Positions 11,425-21,846 of a stretch of 64,000 nucleotides of DNA are shown one piece after another. The position numbers were made by a program, and so were the translations under genes. Origin of the DNA: Erigeron canadensis (lineage: Eukaryota; Streptophyta; Magnoliopsida; Asterales; Asteraceae); assembly GCF_010389155.1 (NCBI RefSeq), contig NC_057768.1, positions 2,974,501 to 3,038,500 on the forward strand, given 5' to 3'. Each line of letters begins with the position of its first letter. Position 1 is the stretch's first letter. The notes under the pieces were generated by a model. The model saw only the letters and a program-made list of their open reading frames with translations. It ran no database searches and was not told the DNA's origin.

Positions 11425-13629
11425 TTATTCATCTTCAACAACAGTTGATAGTCCACTATTAATGAAACCTGGATTTAGAAACTTTGCAACAAATGCCCAT
11501 AATCTATATACATCACTAAAATTGGTTAAAAATCCCAAAGAAGCTGTCACCACCTCAACCCGAATCACTCTGCTCTTATGGTCGTCTCCTGTACCCTCCA
11601 TTCGTATATGGCTTAAGTATCCGATACCAAGAGAGATCCCATTTGTCTCTGCTAACTTCTGTACGGTTTCAGGATTGATTAACCGTTTGTTTTTGTCTCG
11701 GACATTAAATGCCACTGAATTCCCCCTTTCAAGTTTGATTTTTGGACCGTAAATATGAACAAGTGGCGTGTTAACTTGATCATTTGATTGAATTCTTAAC
11801 TGCAGCAGTGAAGTCACGAGCCAAGTTACCAGCAGCCTTAATCGAAGAGTTGTCTTGTTAAGGCCTAACATGTCTACATGATCAAGATGCCGACATGATA
11901 TCTCTGGTTCTCGTCTGCTTGATTCTTGAGGGCTTTCATAGCCTTCATCGATCATATAATCGTCGTCTTCAACTTTTGCGTCCAAGAAAAGAACCTCTTT
12001 ATCACCCAAAAATCTATTCCCTTCTCTATTTCCCAATAATCTAAACTCGCCTTCTGTTTCTCTTCGTATGGCACTCTCTAAATTTAAGGTGGTTATTTTG
12101 GATTCAGTTACTTCTTCAATCTCTTGAATGTGGTGACCATTTGATAGATCCAATTCTTGAGAATTCAACAAATCTGTAGGACTATTTGTGATCTTTGAGG
12201 TTGCTTTCTTAGAAGTAAGGTGCTTATTCTTGTTCGTGCTACTAAACCAACCCGGTGGAACAGGTGAGATTGAGCTGTCAAGATTATCAGAACCCAACGG
12301 GCTTTGACCCAAATCAATGTATAACGAGTTATCAGAAGACTCATCTTCACTAAATCCTGGACTCTTGATCACCTCTCCAACCGAAATGCTCCCACTTTCT
12401 TCAAAATCAGAGTCTTTATCATTATCCATCTCCGTATCAAACACTTCTTTCACTTGATCAGAATTGTAAACTCCGGAAAAAGCAGGCAACTTTGGGCCTG
12501 GCTGATTTCCGGGTACTTCACCATTTCCATCTTCATTTTCTTGAATCCCATTAAAGGAATCACTAAGGTATAAAGAAAAAACAGGACTAATCTTGACTAT
12601 CCCAGATCCAGTATGACCCGGCTTGTTGCGCAGACTTCCAATCACAGACTTCTTGATCAGAAGGCATCCAAATCCACTCGGGTCATACCCAAATACTCTA
12701 TAAAACGACGTGATAATAAAATCAGGTCGAAACAAAGACAACCCTAAGGAATCCATATCTTTTGGGCCCAATGCCCCTGCATCCAACAAAACATGCCAAT
12801 TGTTCTGCTGAGCCAAAGACATCCATTGGTACGAATACTTCGCACCAGTGACCCTAGACTGAACCGGAAAAACAAAAAGGCCCGTACCCAATCCCTTCTT
12901 CTTCTTTCTCTTTTTCGACATAATTAGTTTTCTCAAATCATTTGAACAAAGACTAATAGTTGGCCATTTAAACCAAGCAGTTTGAACTTTAGCCCCTTTC
13001 TCTTTAGCACATTGACCCATCCAATTCACAGATTGACTTTCATGATCAAACATTGTTAACAAATTCTTATTGGTATCAAACGGATAGGATTCGGCTAAAA
13101 GCTTAAATGCAGACCCTCTACTAACAGTAAAAACAAGCTCATATTCATTCTTAGAAATGTTCATATAATCCATAATTCTAGTTTTTATATCATATTCCAT
13201 TGTATTTTCACTTGCACCACCATGAAGTACATGATTTGTCAAATTTGCAGTTATTTCTGTTAAGCTAAAACTACAAGTTTCCCAATAATGAACTATTTGA
13301 ACAAATGAAAAAAGCCCAAATCCACAATAATCAAGACATACCTTAGGAAGATGATCAGATATATGAGAATATTCATCTGATCTCAAAAGGTCAACTTTTT
13401 CTGTTGACTTGTATTTAGGATATATAGCCAAAAAGTTTGTATATGATTCTTGTATATCAGGAATAGATTCTTGTGACACAAATATATCATCTTGGTACTT
13501 ACCAACTGACCCATCATCTTCAAATTCTTCTTGGATTTCATTTTGACCAGACCCATTTGACTTTTTGGGCTGCTTGTCCAAGATTAAAGCAAGACAAAAA
13601 GATAATGGTTTCCATAGTGAAAAATGCAT
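11425..13629 (-). CDS. MOCO-sulfurase-like PLP-transferase-fold protein, intronless paralogue
   Basis: A single 734-codon frame of the plant family annotated as molybdenum cofactor sulfurase-like (Arabidopsis At2g23520, At4g37100, At5g66950, named from memory). The N-terminus MHFSLWKPLSF matches its paralogue at 33809. Landmarks: [14 protein letters not shown] (97-109), [19 protein letters not shown] (166-184), [11 protein letters not shown] (194-204), DAGALGPKD (283-291) and [14 protein letters not shown] (308-321). In true MOCO sulfurases the last motif has Lys (SFYK) that forms the PLP Schiff base; here it is Arg 311, so ordinary PLP chemistry is doubtful. An acidic, Ser-rich middle (about 375-520) leads to the conserved C-terminal part. 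Against its paralogue it lacks about 60 N-terminal residues, including the [11 protein letters not shown] segment, and lacks the intron. Function unknown. Confidence 0.9.
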   Translation of the reverse strand: MHFSLWKPLSFCLALILDKQPKKSNGSGQNEIQEEFEDDGSVGKYQDDIFVSQESIPDIQESYTNFLAIYPKYKSTEKVDLLRSDEYSHISDHLPKVCLDYCGFGLFSFVQIVHYWETCSFSLTEITANLTNHVLHGGASENTMEYDIKTRIMDYMNISKNEYELVFTVSRGSAFKLLAESYPFDTNKNLLTMFDHESQSVNWMGQCAKEKGAKVQTAWFKWPTISLCSNDLRKLIMSKKRKKKKGLGTGLFVFPVQSRVTGAKYSYQWMSLAQQNNWHVLLDAGALGPKDMDSLGLSLFRPDFIITSFYRVFGYDPSGFGCLLIKKSVIGSLRNKPGHTGSGIVKISPVFSLYLSDSFNGIQENEDGNGEVPGNQPGPKLPAFSGVYNSDQVKEVFDTEMDNDKDSDFEESGSISVGEVIKSPGFSEDESSDNSLYIDLGQSPLGSDNLDSSISPVPPGWFSSTNKNKHLTSKKATSKITNSPTDLLNSQELDLSNGHHIQEIEEVTESKITTLNLESAIRRETEGEFRLLGNREGNRFLGDKEVLFLDAKVEDDDYMIDEGYESPQESSRREPEISCRHLDHVDMLGLNKTTLRLRLLVTWLVTSLLQLRIQSNDQVNTPLVHIYGPKIKLERGNSVAFNVRDKNKRLINPETVQKLAETNGISLGIGYLSHIRMEGTGDDHKSRVIRVEVVTASLGFLTNFSDVYRLWAFVAKFLNPGFINSGLSTVVEDE

Positions 13630-14158
13630 TTGTGATCAAAAACCAAGAAAAGGATAAACTTTATAACATTATGTAAAGATCACAATTATGTAAAGATCAC
13701 AATCTTGGGCTTAAAAAATGAAAAATGTGTCTAAAAGAATATTGATGTCAAATAGAGAGATGACTAAGTGGACAAAGTTGACAATTTTTTTGCAAAAGAT
13801 AAACAAGAAAAGAGCATGGAAAAATCATCAGACAGAAAGGTCAAAATTTAATTTTTATGGTTGAGTATTTTACCTAACAAATTTGAAGAACTAATAAAGC
13901 CAAAAATCACCAAAAGAAGAACAAGACATAAAATACACACAAAAAAGGGGCCCCTAGAAACAGAACAAAAAATGTCTTACTTTTCTTTAGGACATAGACT
14001 TTGAGCATACTTCCAGCAAGGCGTGTGGTTTATGCTCTTTTAAAAAGTTATACTTTCATATATTTTAATATAAATATATAAATATAAATAAAAAAATACA
14101 AGTATATAGATACATGTATTTATATAAGCATTGTTTCTAAAAACCGAAGGTCAATGAA
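13630..14158. other. Upstream region of the intronless MOCOS-like gene
   Basis: AT-rich non-coding DNA that should hold the promoter and 5' UTR of the minus-strand gene starting at 13629. A direct repeat (tatgtaaagatcacaat) occurs twice at about 13669-13701. No core promoter element could be assigned with confidence. Confidence 0.35.
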
Positions 14159-14300
14159 ATTTTAAATATACAACAACAATAACAATGGCAGAATCCCTGA
14201 GCACGGTATGAGGAAGGTGAACTGTAACAGTCTTACATCTACCCAAAGATAGAGAGACTGCTTCCAATAAGGACTTTCGGCCACAAAGAGATAAAAATCA
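14159..14300 (-). mobile_element. 3' end of an RTE-type LINE
   Basis: Read on the minus strand this is GGCCGAAAGTCC, then GGAAGCAGTCTCTCTATC, TTGGGTAGATGTAAGACTG, ACCTTCCTCATACCGTGCTC, and a TTG-repeat tail (attgttattgttgttgta). This order, with a (TTG)n end instead of poly-A, is the highly recognisable 3' terminus of plant RTE LINEs. No coding part is attached, as expected after strong 5' truncation. Confidence 0.7.
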
Positions 14301-14886
14301 AAGAGTGAAAAAAGTTCAACTACCATACCTATCGTCCGAAAATAGCATAAGAAGGTATGTCTGTCTGCTGGGTACCCCTGACAACATTAAGAGTAGGGAA
14401 AAGTAGCACACAAGCGACCTAGATAACTTAAAAACATGTTCAACAATACATATACAATAGCAACCATAATGAACGTAGACAATTTTAAAAGTGTTTGAGC
14501 ATAATAACCATGCCAACATACATATAAAAGGAATTAACTAAGAAATTCTAGAGCCCGATGGGTCCAAGAACAAATAACGGGTGGTAAGCAACCTATGAAA
14601 CAAACTAACTTAGTTGCCTAGCTAAACTAATCCTAGTCTTCTCACATGCTCCCAATCCACTAAAACTAATCCTAGTCCTCTAATAATCTCTCATCGGTCA
14701 TGTCCTTCAACAGACAAAGTAGTTTGGGGCATCCTAAAGTACCCCCCCCCCCCCTCGATTTTGGCTTACCTCTACTCAGGCCAAAACCACTACGAAGGTT
14801 ACAGAGAACCAAAGTCTAAATAAAAAAATATGTTTGAATATATCACTTTATTTGGTTTGGCATACCATTAGCAAAAGAGATGATAT
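14301..14886. other. Intergenic DNA without recognised gene
   Basis: No coding potential. Contains a run of about 13 C near 14743-14756 (acccccccccccccctcg), unusual in this AT-rich window and prone to sequencing error. Confidence 0.4.
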
Positions 14887-14891
14887 AGTTA

Positions 14892-16055
14892 TAATGAGGT
14901 ATGTTAGATTTGGGATACATCAAAAATCGGCCAACCCTAATTTTTAGGAAGGAATTGATAAGTTTCAAGGAAAAGATAAGCTAAGGTTAATATAAGAAAA
15001 AACAAAGGTTTCGAAGTCTAAGGCTGGCAAGGAAGGAAGGGAATCCAAGTCCAAGGCTAGGAATGAGAGAGAGAGGAGATCGAAGAGAGAGAGAGACTAA
15101 TCAGTATATAATGATTTATATATATGTGTATATATATATATAAAAGGCCGAAAGAAAGGATAATTAAAAGAAATCAAGAGAGAGAGAGAGAGGAAGAAGA
15201 GAGAGAGGTGCAAATCTTAAGGGAAGGAGTGAGACCCACAGACAAGGCTAAGGCAGAAAGCTTAGAAGGAAGGGCCCAGGATCGAAGTAAGGAAAGGAAG
15301 AGAGAGAGAGGCTAGAGAGAGAGGGACGGATCTTAAGACAAAGGAGGAGAGGTCGAGTAGTCTAGCGATCCCTAACCTCAAGGCAAGAGAAGGGGGCCCA
15401 CCATCCTTGTCTAGGCCTAAGCAACATATCTAAGCCTAGGTAACAAGCTTAGACAGAGGAAAGAGTAAAAAAGGGGCGTGGAGCTCTATAAAAAGACAAA
15501 GAAACTCCTTCCAAGGCTAGGTCAAAGGCTGGACCTAGCTCAACCCTCAGTCCTTCAGATAAACACTCTTTCAACATAATATTATTATGTATATGGTGAT
15601 TTACTAATCAGATGACAATAACTGATAAACTATGCTTCTGGAATGTCCATACTATTGGGATTTGGGCCAGGCCCATGATTGTCAAAGCCCATTGTACTAA
15701 TACCCTAATCTGACAGCCTATAAATACCCTCATCATTGGTTGTCAGATTCATTCCATTCATTCCATACACATTCTCTCTTTCACACACACATTTATAACA
15801 TTCTCTGCAACTGCAGAGAATATACAACAGCAACAGTGCATTCATATTCATCAACATTCATCATCAATCAATCATTATATCAAAATCATATTACATCCAT
15901 ATCCTCCATAGATCGATACATCTCTATGGGAAAATCATCTTACACCTTAGATTCGCCAAGAATTTATTAGGTTTGCACTACTTCATAGGAGATCTTGATA
16001 ATTTTCGTGGTTAAACTCTCTTTGTAATTGAGCTCCTCATTTTCATGCTCAAACA
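14892..16055 (+). repeat. 5' LTR of the Tat element
   Basis: About 1164 bp, matching 26462-27602 throughout, from taatgaggtatgttagattt to catgctcaaaca. The first half is rich in GA repeats. Two possible TATA boxes are present: tataaaaag at 15487 and tataaata at 15719, the second also intact in the 3' LTR. Confidence 0.9.
15719..15726 (+). promoter_or_regulatory. Likely LTR TATA box
   Basis: TATAAATA in the context agcctataaataccctcat, conserved at 27275-27282 in the 3' LTR. It lies about 330 bp before the LTR end, so a start some 30 bp downstream would leave an R-U5 of about 300 bp. A second candidate, tataaaaag at 15487, has become tatagaaag in the 3' LTR. Confidence 0.5.
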
Positions 16056-16072
16056 TTGGCGCCATTCGTTAA
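16056..16072 (+). other. Primer binding site
   Basis: ttggcgccattcg begins directly after the 5' LTR. TGGCGCC followed by a T-containing stretch resembles the plant Tat-type primer site usually assigned to tRNA-Asp; the match beyond the first seven bases is imperfect. Confidence 0.6.
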
Positions 16073-16163
16073 TTTACTGATAATTGGACGGTGATTCTTT
16101 ATTGTTGCCAAACACAAATCATCTTTGTTCTTATTTTGTTTGTTGTTTGTTTTCCTTGCTTAA

Positions 16164-18144
16164 ATGGCTGATGAATTCACTCCTGTTTCTCAAATTGTAT
16201 CTTCTGGGTTGGGAAAGGTGTTGATGTTGATGGAGATGATTCTCCATTAAATCTGGAAACCTCTAAGATCTCTAATGCTCAAAATATCTTTGGTGAAAAA
16301 GTGTCAGATTTTGCTTCTAGATCTAGTGAGGTGGTGACAAGTGCACCCTATGTTGTTCTTGGTAGTGAGTCTAGGCTACCACCCAGGATGGGCTTTATAT
16401 CTAACCTTGGGGGTGGTAGTGCTAGTATGGGATCACTCTTTTCCTCACCTTCACCAGCTATATCTCCTTTAGTATCTTTATTTTCAACACCCCCAACTAG
16501 TTCATCTCCTATCACTATGCCCTCTTCTGGACCTGGCCAACTAAGTTCTCACTTAGCAAGCATGGCTAGCTCAACCATGACTGGGGGTCAGACATCCTTG
16601 CAAGCAATGGCAGGCTCCTCCTCTCAATCTGTAACTATCCAAGAGATTTATCTATTAGAATTGTTAAAGCTAGTTGCCATGGGCACTCAGCAAGCACAGA
16701 CTCCACCACCTCCTCCAACCAACTGGTTTTCTGAACTCTCTACCAGGTTAAGGCCAACTCCACCTCAGCCAACCCCACCACCTCCATTGGCTACAGGTAT
16801 GGAGTCCATAATGAAGCTGTTGGTAGACGAGATGAAAAAACAAAAGCCAGTGGAACCTCCTCCTGAACCAGTTAACCCAGCAAAGGAGTTGTTAAAAATG
16901 CTAAAAATTGCTACTGGGAGGAAGCGGATGAGCAGGCAAGGGTGGTCACAGTACCTAAGTCTGCAACTAAGTCAAGGTTTTGTGACTGGGTGGCAAACTA
17001 TGCCTTCCCAGACGGTCAGAAGGTTCCCACTATTGTTGGCACTTATGACGGAACCAGAGACCTAGAGGATCACTTGGCAATCTATGATCAAGCCGTACTA
17101 ACTGAAAAGTGGGTGGACCCCGTGGCGTGTCACCTGTTCCCAGGCACCTTACAAGGTTATGCCTTAGAGTGGTTTACTAAACTTCCGGAAAAAAGCATTC
17201 AAGACTATGCAGATTTGAAGAAACAGTTTATAACTCAGTTTGCTTAGCAGAAGAAGCGTCAAAGAAGCCACTTGGAAGCTCACTTGATCAGGCAAAAGGG
17301 TGGTGAATCGCTGAGGGACTTCATTGCAAGATACACTAAGGAATGTCAGAATATACCAAGTCTCCCCGAGAGCCAACAGGTGTCAGGTTTTACCTTAGCA
17401 TTACTCCCTGGCGATCTTTAGGACGACCTAAGTAAAAGAATTCCATTGACGTTTGGAGAGGCTACGGAAAGAGCTTTCGATTTCATCCGATCCAGGGAAA
17501 CTGCCCTTCTTGTGAAAGGGGCAGTTGGAAGGGATAGACCTGGGGGAAGTCTTGGGGCCGGAGGCTCTGGAGGTGGAAGATACGATGTTAGAAAAAATGG
17601 TAGAAAGTTTGATCATAGAGACAATAAAAGGAGAGAGGAAAGAAGACATGATAGGAGGGATGACAGAAGGGAGAAGAGAGGTGGCCCTTATGACAGAATA
17701 GTCAACTTGATAAAATCTCCAAGGGAGATCCTTAAGACAGAAAGAGTTGGAGAAAACTTCAAACCTCCTCGGCCAATGATACATAGGTCTGGAAAGAAAG
17801 ATATATCCAAATACTGTGAATTCCATGAAGACCATGGTCATGAAACAAATGCCTGTAGAGAGCTTAAGATCGAGATAAAGAGAGCCTTAGATGAGGGAAA
17901 GTTGGAATACTTAGTCCCTGGTGCAAAGCAAGGTAAAAGAGCTACCCAGGCTAAGAAGACTTACACTTGGCAGAAGCAAGATGGGAGGAATGATCGACCT
18001 CCACCCCCTGATGGCCATGTATACATGATAAGAGGAAAAACCAAGTATGAAAAAAGAAAGGCAGAGGTCCTTGAACCATGGAGAATGGTCTCAATCTCAT
18101 TCCCTCCCATAAGGGCAGTCTCTTCTGACCCAGTGGTAATATAA
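16164..18144 (+). pseudogene. gag of the Tat element, disabled
   Basis: Starts at ATG 16164 (MADEFTPVSQ) about 110 bp after the LTR. The frame shifts near 16215-16235 and again near 16920-16945, then stays in one frame to the end of pol, interrupted by TAG at 17245, TAG at 17419 and TAA at 18142. Domains in order: Ser/Pro-rich N-terminal region (16301-16870), the gag core (ANYAFPDG, DPVACHLFPG, ALEWFTKLPEKS, YADLKKQF), a very basic Arg-rich region (about 17570-17690), and a zinc-knuckle-like C-E-F-H-E-D-H-G-H-E-T-N-A-C (17815-17856). The protein would form the particle and bind RNA. The lesions make this copy unable to supply full-length Gag unless stops are bypassed. Confidence 0.85.
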
Positions 18145-21100
18145 GCCAGGGTGGCAAACTTTGAGGTCCGAAAGGTATATTTAGATAATGGAAGTTCCTC
18201 CGACATAATATATGACCATTGTTTTCAAAAGTTACCTCAAAGAGTTAGAGATCTTAAGCGTCCATCAAGGACTCAGCTTGTCAGTTTCATGGGGGAGTCT
18301 AACAGGCCGGTAGGAGATGTTTCAATGGAGGTTATGATAGGAGAATACCCGTTTCACCGGATTGAACTCATTGAGTTCATGATAATAAGAGCCCCCTCTG
18401 ATTATAATGTCATACTAGGCAGACCTTCCATGCAAAAGTTTGGGGCAATTCCATCAACAGTTCATGGAATGGTGAAGTTCCCAACTCCAGCTGGAATAGC
18501 TACAATTCGAGGACGAATGACTTGGCTAGAAGAGTGCAGGCACGTTGAAAAAGTTCTACCAAGAAAGGTTGAAAAATTACAAGAAATTCAAATGCAAGAT
18601 GGTCCCGAAGAAAAGGTGATAATCAACAAGAAATTTCCAGAACAACTTGTAATCATCGGGTCACAACTTCCAAGAAAAATCAAGGAAGAGTTGGTTCACT
18701 TGTTAAAAAATAATTTGGACGTCTTTGCATGGAAGACATCTGATATGACAGGAGTCCCAAGGGAGTTAACTAAGCACACATTAAATGTCAATCCCAACAT
18801 TTCACCAATAAGACAAAAGAAGAGGGGAATGTCTCAAGATAGAAGCAAAGCTGCATGTGAGCAAGTCAACGAAATGGTGGAAGCTGGAATTCTTAGAGAA
18901 GTTAAATATCAAACCTGGGTAGCCAACCCAGTCATGGTAAAAAAGCCAGATGGTTCTTGGAGACTTTGTGTAGATTTCAAAGACATCAACAAAGCTTGCC
19001 CGAAAGATAACTACCCTTTCCCAGAAATTGACTGGAAGGTGGAATCTCTTGATGGGTTTAGATTAAAATGTTTCTTGGATGCTTATAAAGGGTACCATCA
19101 AATTTCTATGAAGAAGATAGATGAAGACAAGAAAGCCTTCCATACAGACCAAGGAATTTATTGTTTTGAGAAAATGCCTTTTGGATTAAAGAATGCCGGG
19201 GCTACTTATCAACGTTTGATAGACAAAGCATTCAGAGACCAAATTGGAAGGAATGTGGAAGCCTATGTGGATGACATTGTGATAAAGAGTCAGGCTGAGG
19301 AAATAATGTTGGCAGATGTACAAGAGACCTTTGACACCCTAAGAAGCATCAATATGAAATTAAACCCGTCAAAGTGTAGCTTTGGAATGGAAGAAGGAAA
19401 GTTTCTTGGACACATTGTGACTCCTAAAGGAATCAAGGCAAACCCTAAGAAAATTCAAGCAGTAATAGACATGGCATCCCCTCGAAACAAGAAGCAAGTT
19501 CAAAGTCTTAATGGGAAGTTAGCTGCCTTAGCAAGATTTCTGTCAAAGTCTGCTGAAAGACCTTTAACTTTCTTTAGAACATTAAAGGGATGCTTAAGGA
19601 AGCAAGACTTCTCGTGGTCGGCCGAAGCAGAAGAGGCATTCAAAGATATGAAGAAGTTCCTTGCTGATCTCCCAACTCTCACGGCTCCGATCGCAGGTGA
19701 AACACTTACTCTATATCTTGCTGCTTCTAAAGAATGTGTTAGTGCAATATTACTTGCAGAAAGAAGCAATGGCCAAATGCCAATATGTTTCGTAAGTAGA
19801 GCCTTAAAAGGCCCAGAAATAAACTATCCATGTTTGGAAAAATTAGCTCTTGCCTTGGTCCACGCGGCCAGACGCCTAAGGCGATACTTCCAAGGTCACC
19901 CTATTCGGGTTCTGACTGACAAGCCAATAAGGCAAGTGCTAGCCAAACCTGAAGTATCTGGACGATTAGCTAAGTGGGCTATCGAACTGGGTGAACACGA
20001 AATTAGCTTCCACCCAAGAAAGTCCATCAAGGGCCAAATCTTGGCTGACTTCTTGGCAGAAACTGACTCTTCCGATGTCGCAAGAAAAGAAGTCCAGGAA
20101 GTTCAGGCAACCCAAGAAGAGGAAAGCTCAAAATGGACCCTCTTCACAGATGGAGCATCTAATCAGGAAGGATCAGGAGCAGGTCTCATCCTAATTGATC
20201 CTGAAGAAAGAGAATACACTTATGCATTAAGATTCAACTTCCCAGCATCCAACAATGAGGCAGAGTATGAAGCACTCCTTGCTGGCCTCAGAATGGCAAA
20301 ACAAATGGGAGTAAAGAAAATACAAGTATTTGTAGATTCTCAACTAGTGGCAAACCAGATCAATGGCACATTTGAAGCTAACCAAGCATCCATGCAACTT
20401 TACTTAGAAGAAACAAAGAAGCTTATTGGAGAATTTGAGTCTTTTCATATAGAGCAAGTTAGAAGGAACCAGAATAAGAAGGCAGATGCTCTAAGCAAGC
20501 TAGCTTCATTAACCTTTGCTCACCTCACCAAAGAAGTCTTGGTTGAAGTCCTACAAGAAAAGTCTATAACAAAGGGTAATGAAATATCTCAAGTTGAAGA
20601 GGAAGAAGACTGTTGGATGACCCCAATTTACAACTTCATCAAGAATGAAACACTTCCGGAGGACAATCATGAAGCTCAGAAGGTAAGAATGAAGGCACCA
20701 ATGTACCTCCTTATTGAAGATAAACTATTCAGAAAGTCTTTTCTAGGTCCGCATCTCCGATGTGTAGGCCCCTCCCAAGCTCAAACTCTCATTCAAGAGG
20801 TTCATGGGGGTACATGCGGAATTCATGCTGGACCAAGATCGGTGGCCGCAAAGATAATGAGGCTTGGTTATTACTGGCCTTCAATGACCAAGGATGCCAA
20901 GGAAGAGATAGAAAAGTGTGAATCCTGCCAAATACATGCTCCAATATCAAGAATGCCAAAGCAAGATCTCATTCCAGTAAACATTGCTTGGCCATTTTAT
21001 AAGTGGGGGATTGACATTGTGGGCCCATTCCTGGTTGGAGTTGGAAATGTAAAGTTCTTAATAGTGGCTGTTGACTACTTTTCTAAATGGGTCGAAGCTA

Positions 21101-21846
21101 AACCACTTGCTACAATCACTGGCCAAAGGGTGATCAACTTCGTTTGGGAATACATAGTATGTCGATTTGGAGTACCACATATCTTAGTAAGTGACAATGG
21201 AAAACAATTTGCTGAGAATCCATTCAAGACATGGTGTGAAGATATGGACATTAGACAAGTGTTTACCTCAGTTGCCCACCCTCAAGCCAATGGACAAGTG
21301 GAAGTGATGAACAAGGCAATAGTGGGAGGTATCAAAGCAAGGCTTGGCGAATGTAGATCCGGTTGGGTGGATGAGCTTTCAGGAGTACTGTGGGCCCACC
21401 GGACTACCCCAAAAGGAAGCACTATGGAAACACCATTCAGTCTTGTCTATGGAACCGAGGCAGTCATCCCACCAGAACTAAGTATTCCAAGTCATCGCAT
21501 TGTAAACTTTAATCCAGCCCAGAATGAAGAAGCTTTGAGAGAGAACTTGAATCTCATTGAAGAGAGGAGAGAAGTCTCTCACATCAAGTTAGCTGAAAAC
21601 AAACAAAAAATGGCCAAGTATTATAACAAGAGAGTCCACCATGTGTTTTTCAAACCGGGGGACTACGTCTGGAGAAAGAATGAGGCAAGCAGAGTGGAGA
21701 ACTTAGGAAAACTGGGACCAAACTGGGAAGGACCATACATGGTCAGCCAAGCAAATGGAGATGGTTTATACATCCTCACTGTGCTTGATGGATACCCAGT
21801 ACCTAGAACATGGAATGGGACAAATCTGAAAAAGTGTTATGTTTAA
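18145..21846 (+). CDS. Pol polyprotein of the Tat element (PR-RT-RH-aRH-IN)
   Basis: About 1233 open codons in the same frame as the end of gag, behind a single TAA (18142-18144). Residue counts run from 18151. Protease: LDNGSSSDI near 11 and VILGRPS near 88. Reverse transcriptase: WVANPVMVKK, FLDAYKGYHQI, MPFGLKNAGATYQ, and the catalytic YVDDIVIKS near 371. First RNase H with DKPIRQVL near 590. A second, archaeal-type RNase H: LFTDGASNQEGSGAG (663), NNEAEYEALLAGL, VFVDSQLVANQI. Integrase: H-x4-H zinc finger with C-x2-C (884-930), DIVGP (955), SDNGKQF (1013) and E in NGQVEVMNK (1050), so the D-D-E triad is present. It ends ...NGTNLKKCYV with no chromodomain. All catalytic motifs look intact; how it would be translated past the TAA is unclear. 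Confidence 0.92.
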   Translation, partial: ARVANFEVRKVYLDNGSSSDIIYDHCFQKLPQRVRDLKRPSRTQLVSFMGESNRPVGDVSMEVMIGEYPFHRIELIEFMIIRAPSDYNVILGRPSMQKFGAIPSTVHGMVKFPTPAGIATIRGRMTWLEECRHVEKVLPRKVEKLQEIQMQDGPEEKVIINKKFPEQLVIIGSQLPRKIKEELVHLLKNNLDVFAWKTSDMTGVPRELTKHTLNVNPNISPIRQKKRGMSQDRSKAACEQVNEMVEAGILREVKYQTWVANPVMVKKPDGSWRLCVDFKDINKACPKDNYPFPEIDWKVESLDGFRLKCFLDAYKGYHQISMKKIDEDKKAFHTDQGIYCFEKMPFGLKNAGATYQRLIDKAFRDQIGRNVEAYVDDIVIKSQAEEIMLADVQETFDTLRSINMKLNPSKCSFGMEEGKFLGHIVTPKGIKANPKKIQAVIDMASPRNKKQVQSLNGKLAALARFLSKSAERPLTFFRTLKGCLRKQDFSWSAEAEEAFKDMKKFLADLPTLTAPIAGETLTLYLAASKECVSAILLAERSNGQMPICFVSRALKGPEINYPCLEKLALALVHAARRLRRYFQGHPIRVLTDKPIRQVLAKPEVSGRLAKWAIELGEHEISFHPRKSIKGQILADFLAETDSSDVARKEVQEVQATQEEESSKWTLFTDGASNQEGSGAGLILIDPEEREYTYALRFNFPASNNEAEYEALLAGLRMAKQMGVKKIQVFVDSQLVANQINGTFEANQASMQLYLEETKKLIGEFESFHIEQVRRNQNKKADALSKLASLTFAHLTKEVLVEVLQEKSITKGNEISQVEEEEDCWMTPIYNFIKNETLPEDNHEAQKVRMKAPMYLLIEDKLFRKSFLGPHLRCVGPSQAQTLIQEVHGGTCGIHAGPRSVAAKIMRLGYYWPSMTKDAKEEIEKCESCQIHAPISRMPKQDLIPVNIAWPFYKWGIDIVGPFLVGVGNVKFLIVAVDYFSKWVEAKPLATITGQRVINFVWEYIVCRFGVPHILVSDNGKQFAENPFKTWCEDMDIRQVFTSVAHPQANGQVEVMNKAIVGGIKARLGECRSGWVDELSGVLWAHRTTPKGSTMETPFSLVYGTEAVIPPELSIPSHRIVNFNPAQNEEALRENLNLIEERREVSHIKLAENKQKMAKYYNKRVHHVFFKPGDYVWRKNEASRVENLGKLGPNWEGPYMVSQANGDGLYILTVLDGYPVPRTWNGTNLKKCYV

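Noticed and set aside
14743..14756. Poly-C run as a regulatory element
   Set aside because: A homopolymer in non-coding DNA; no dyad or promoter context, and sequencing error is possible.
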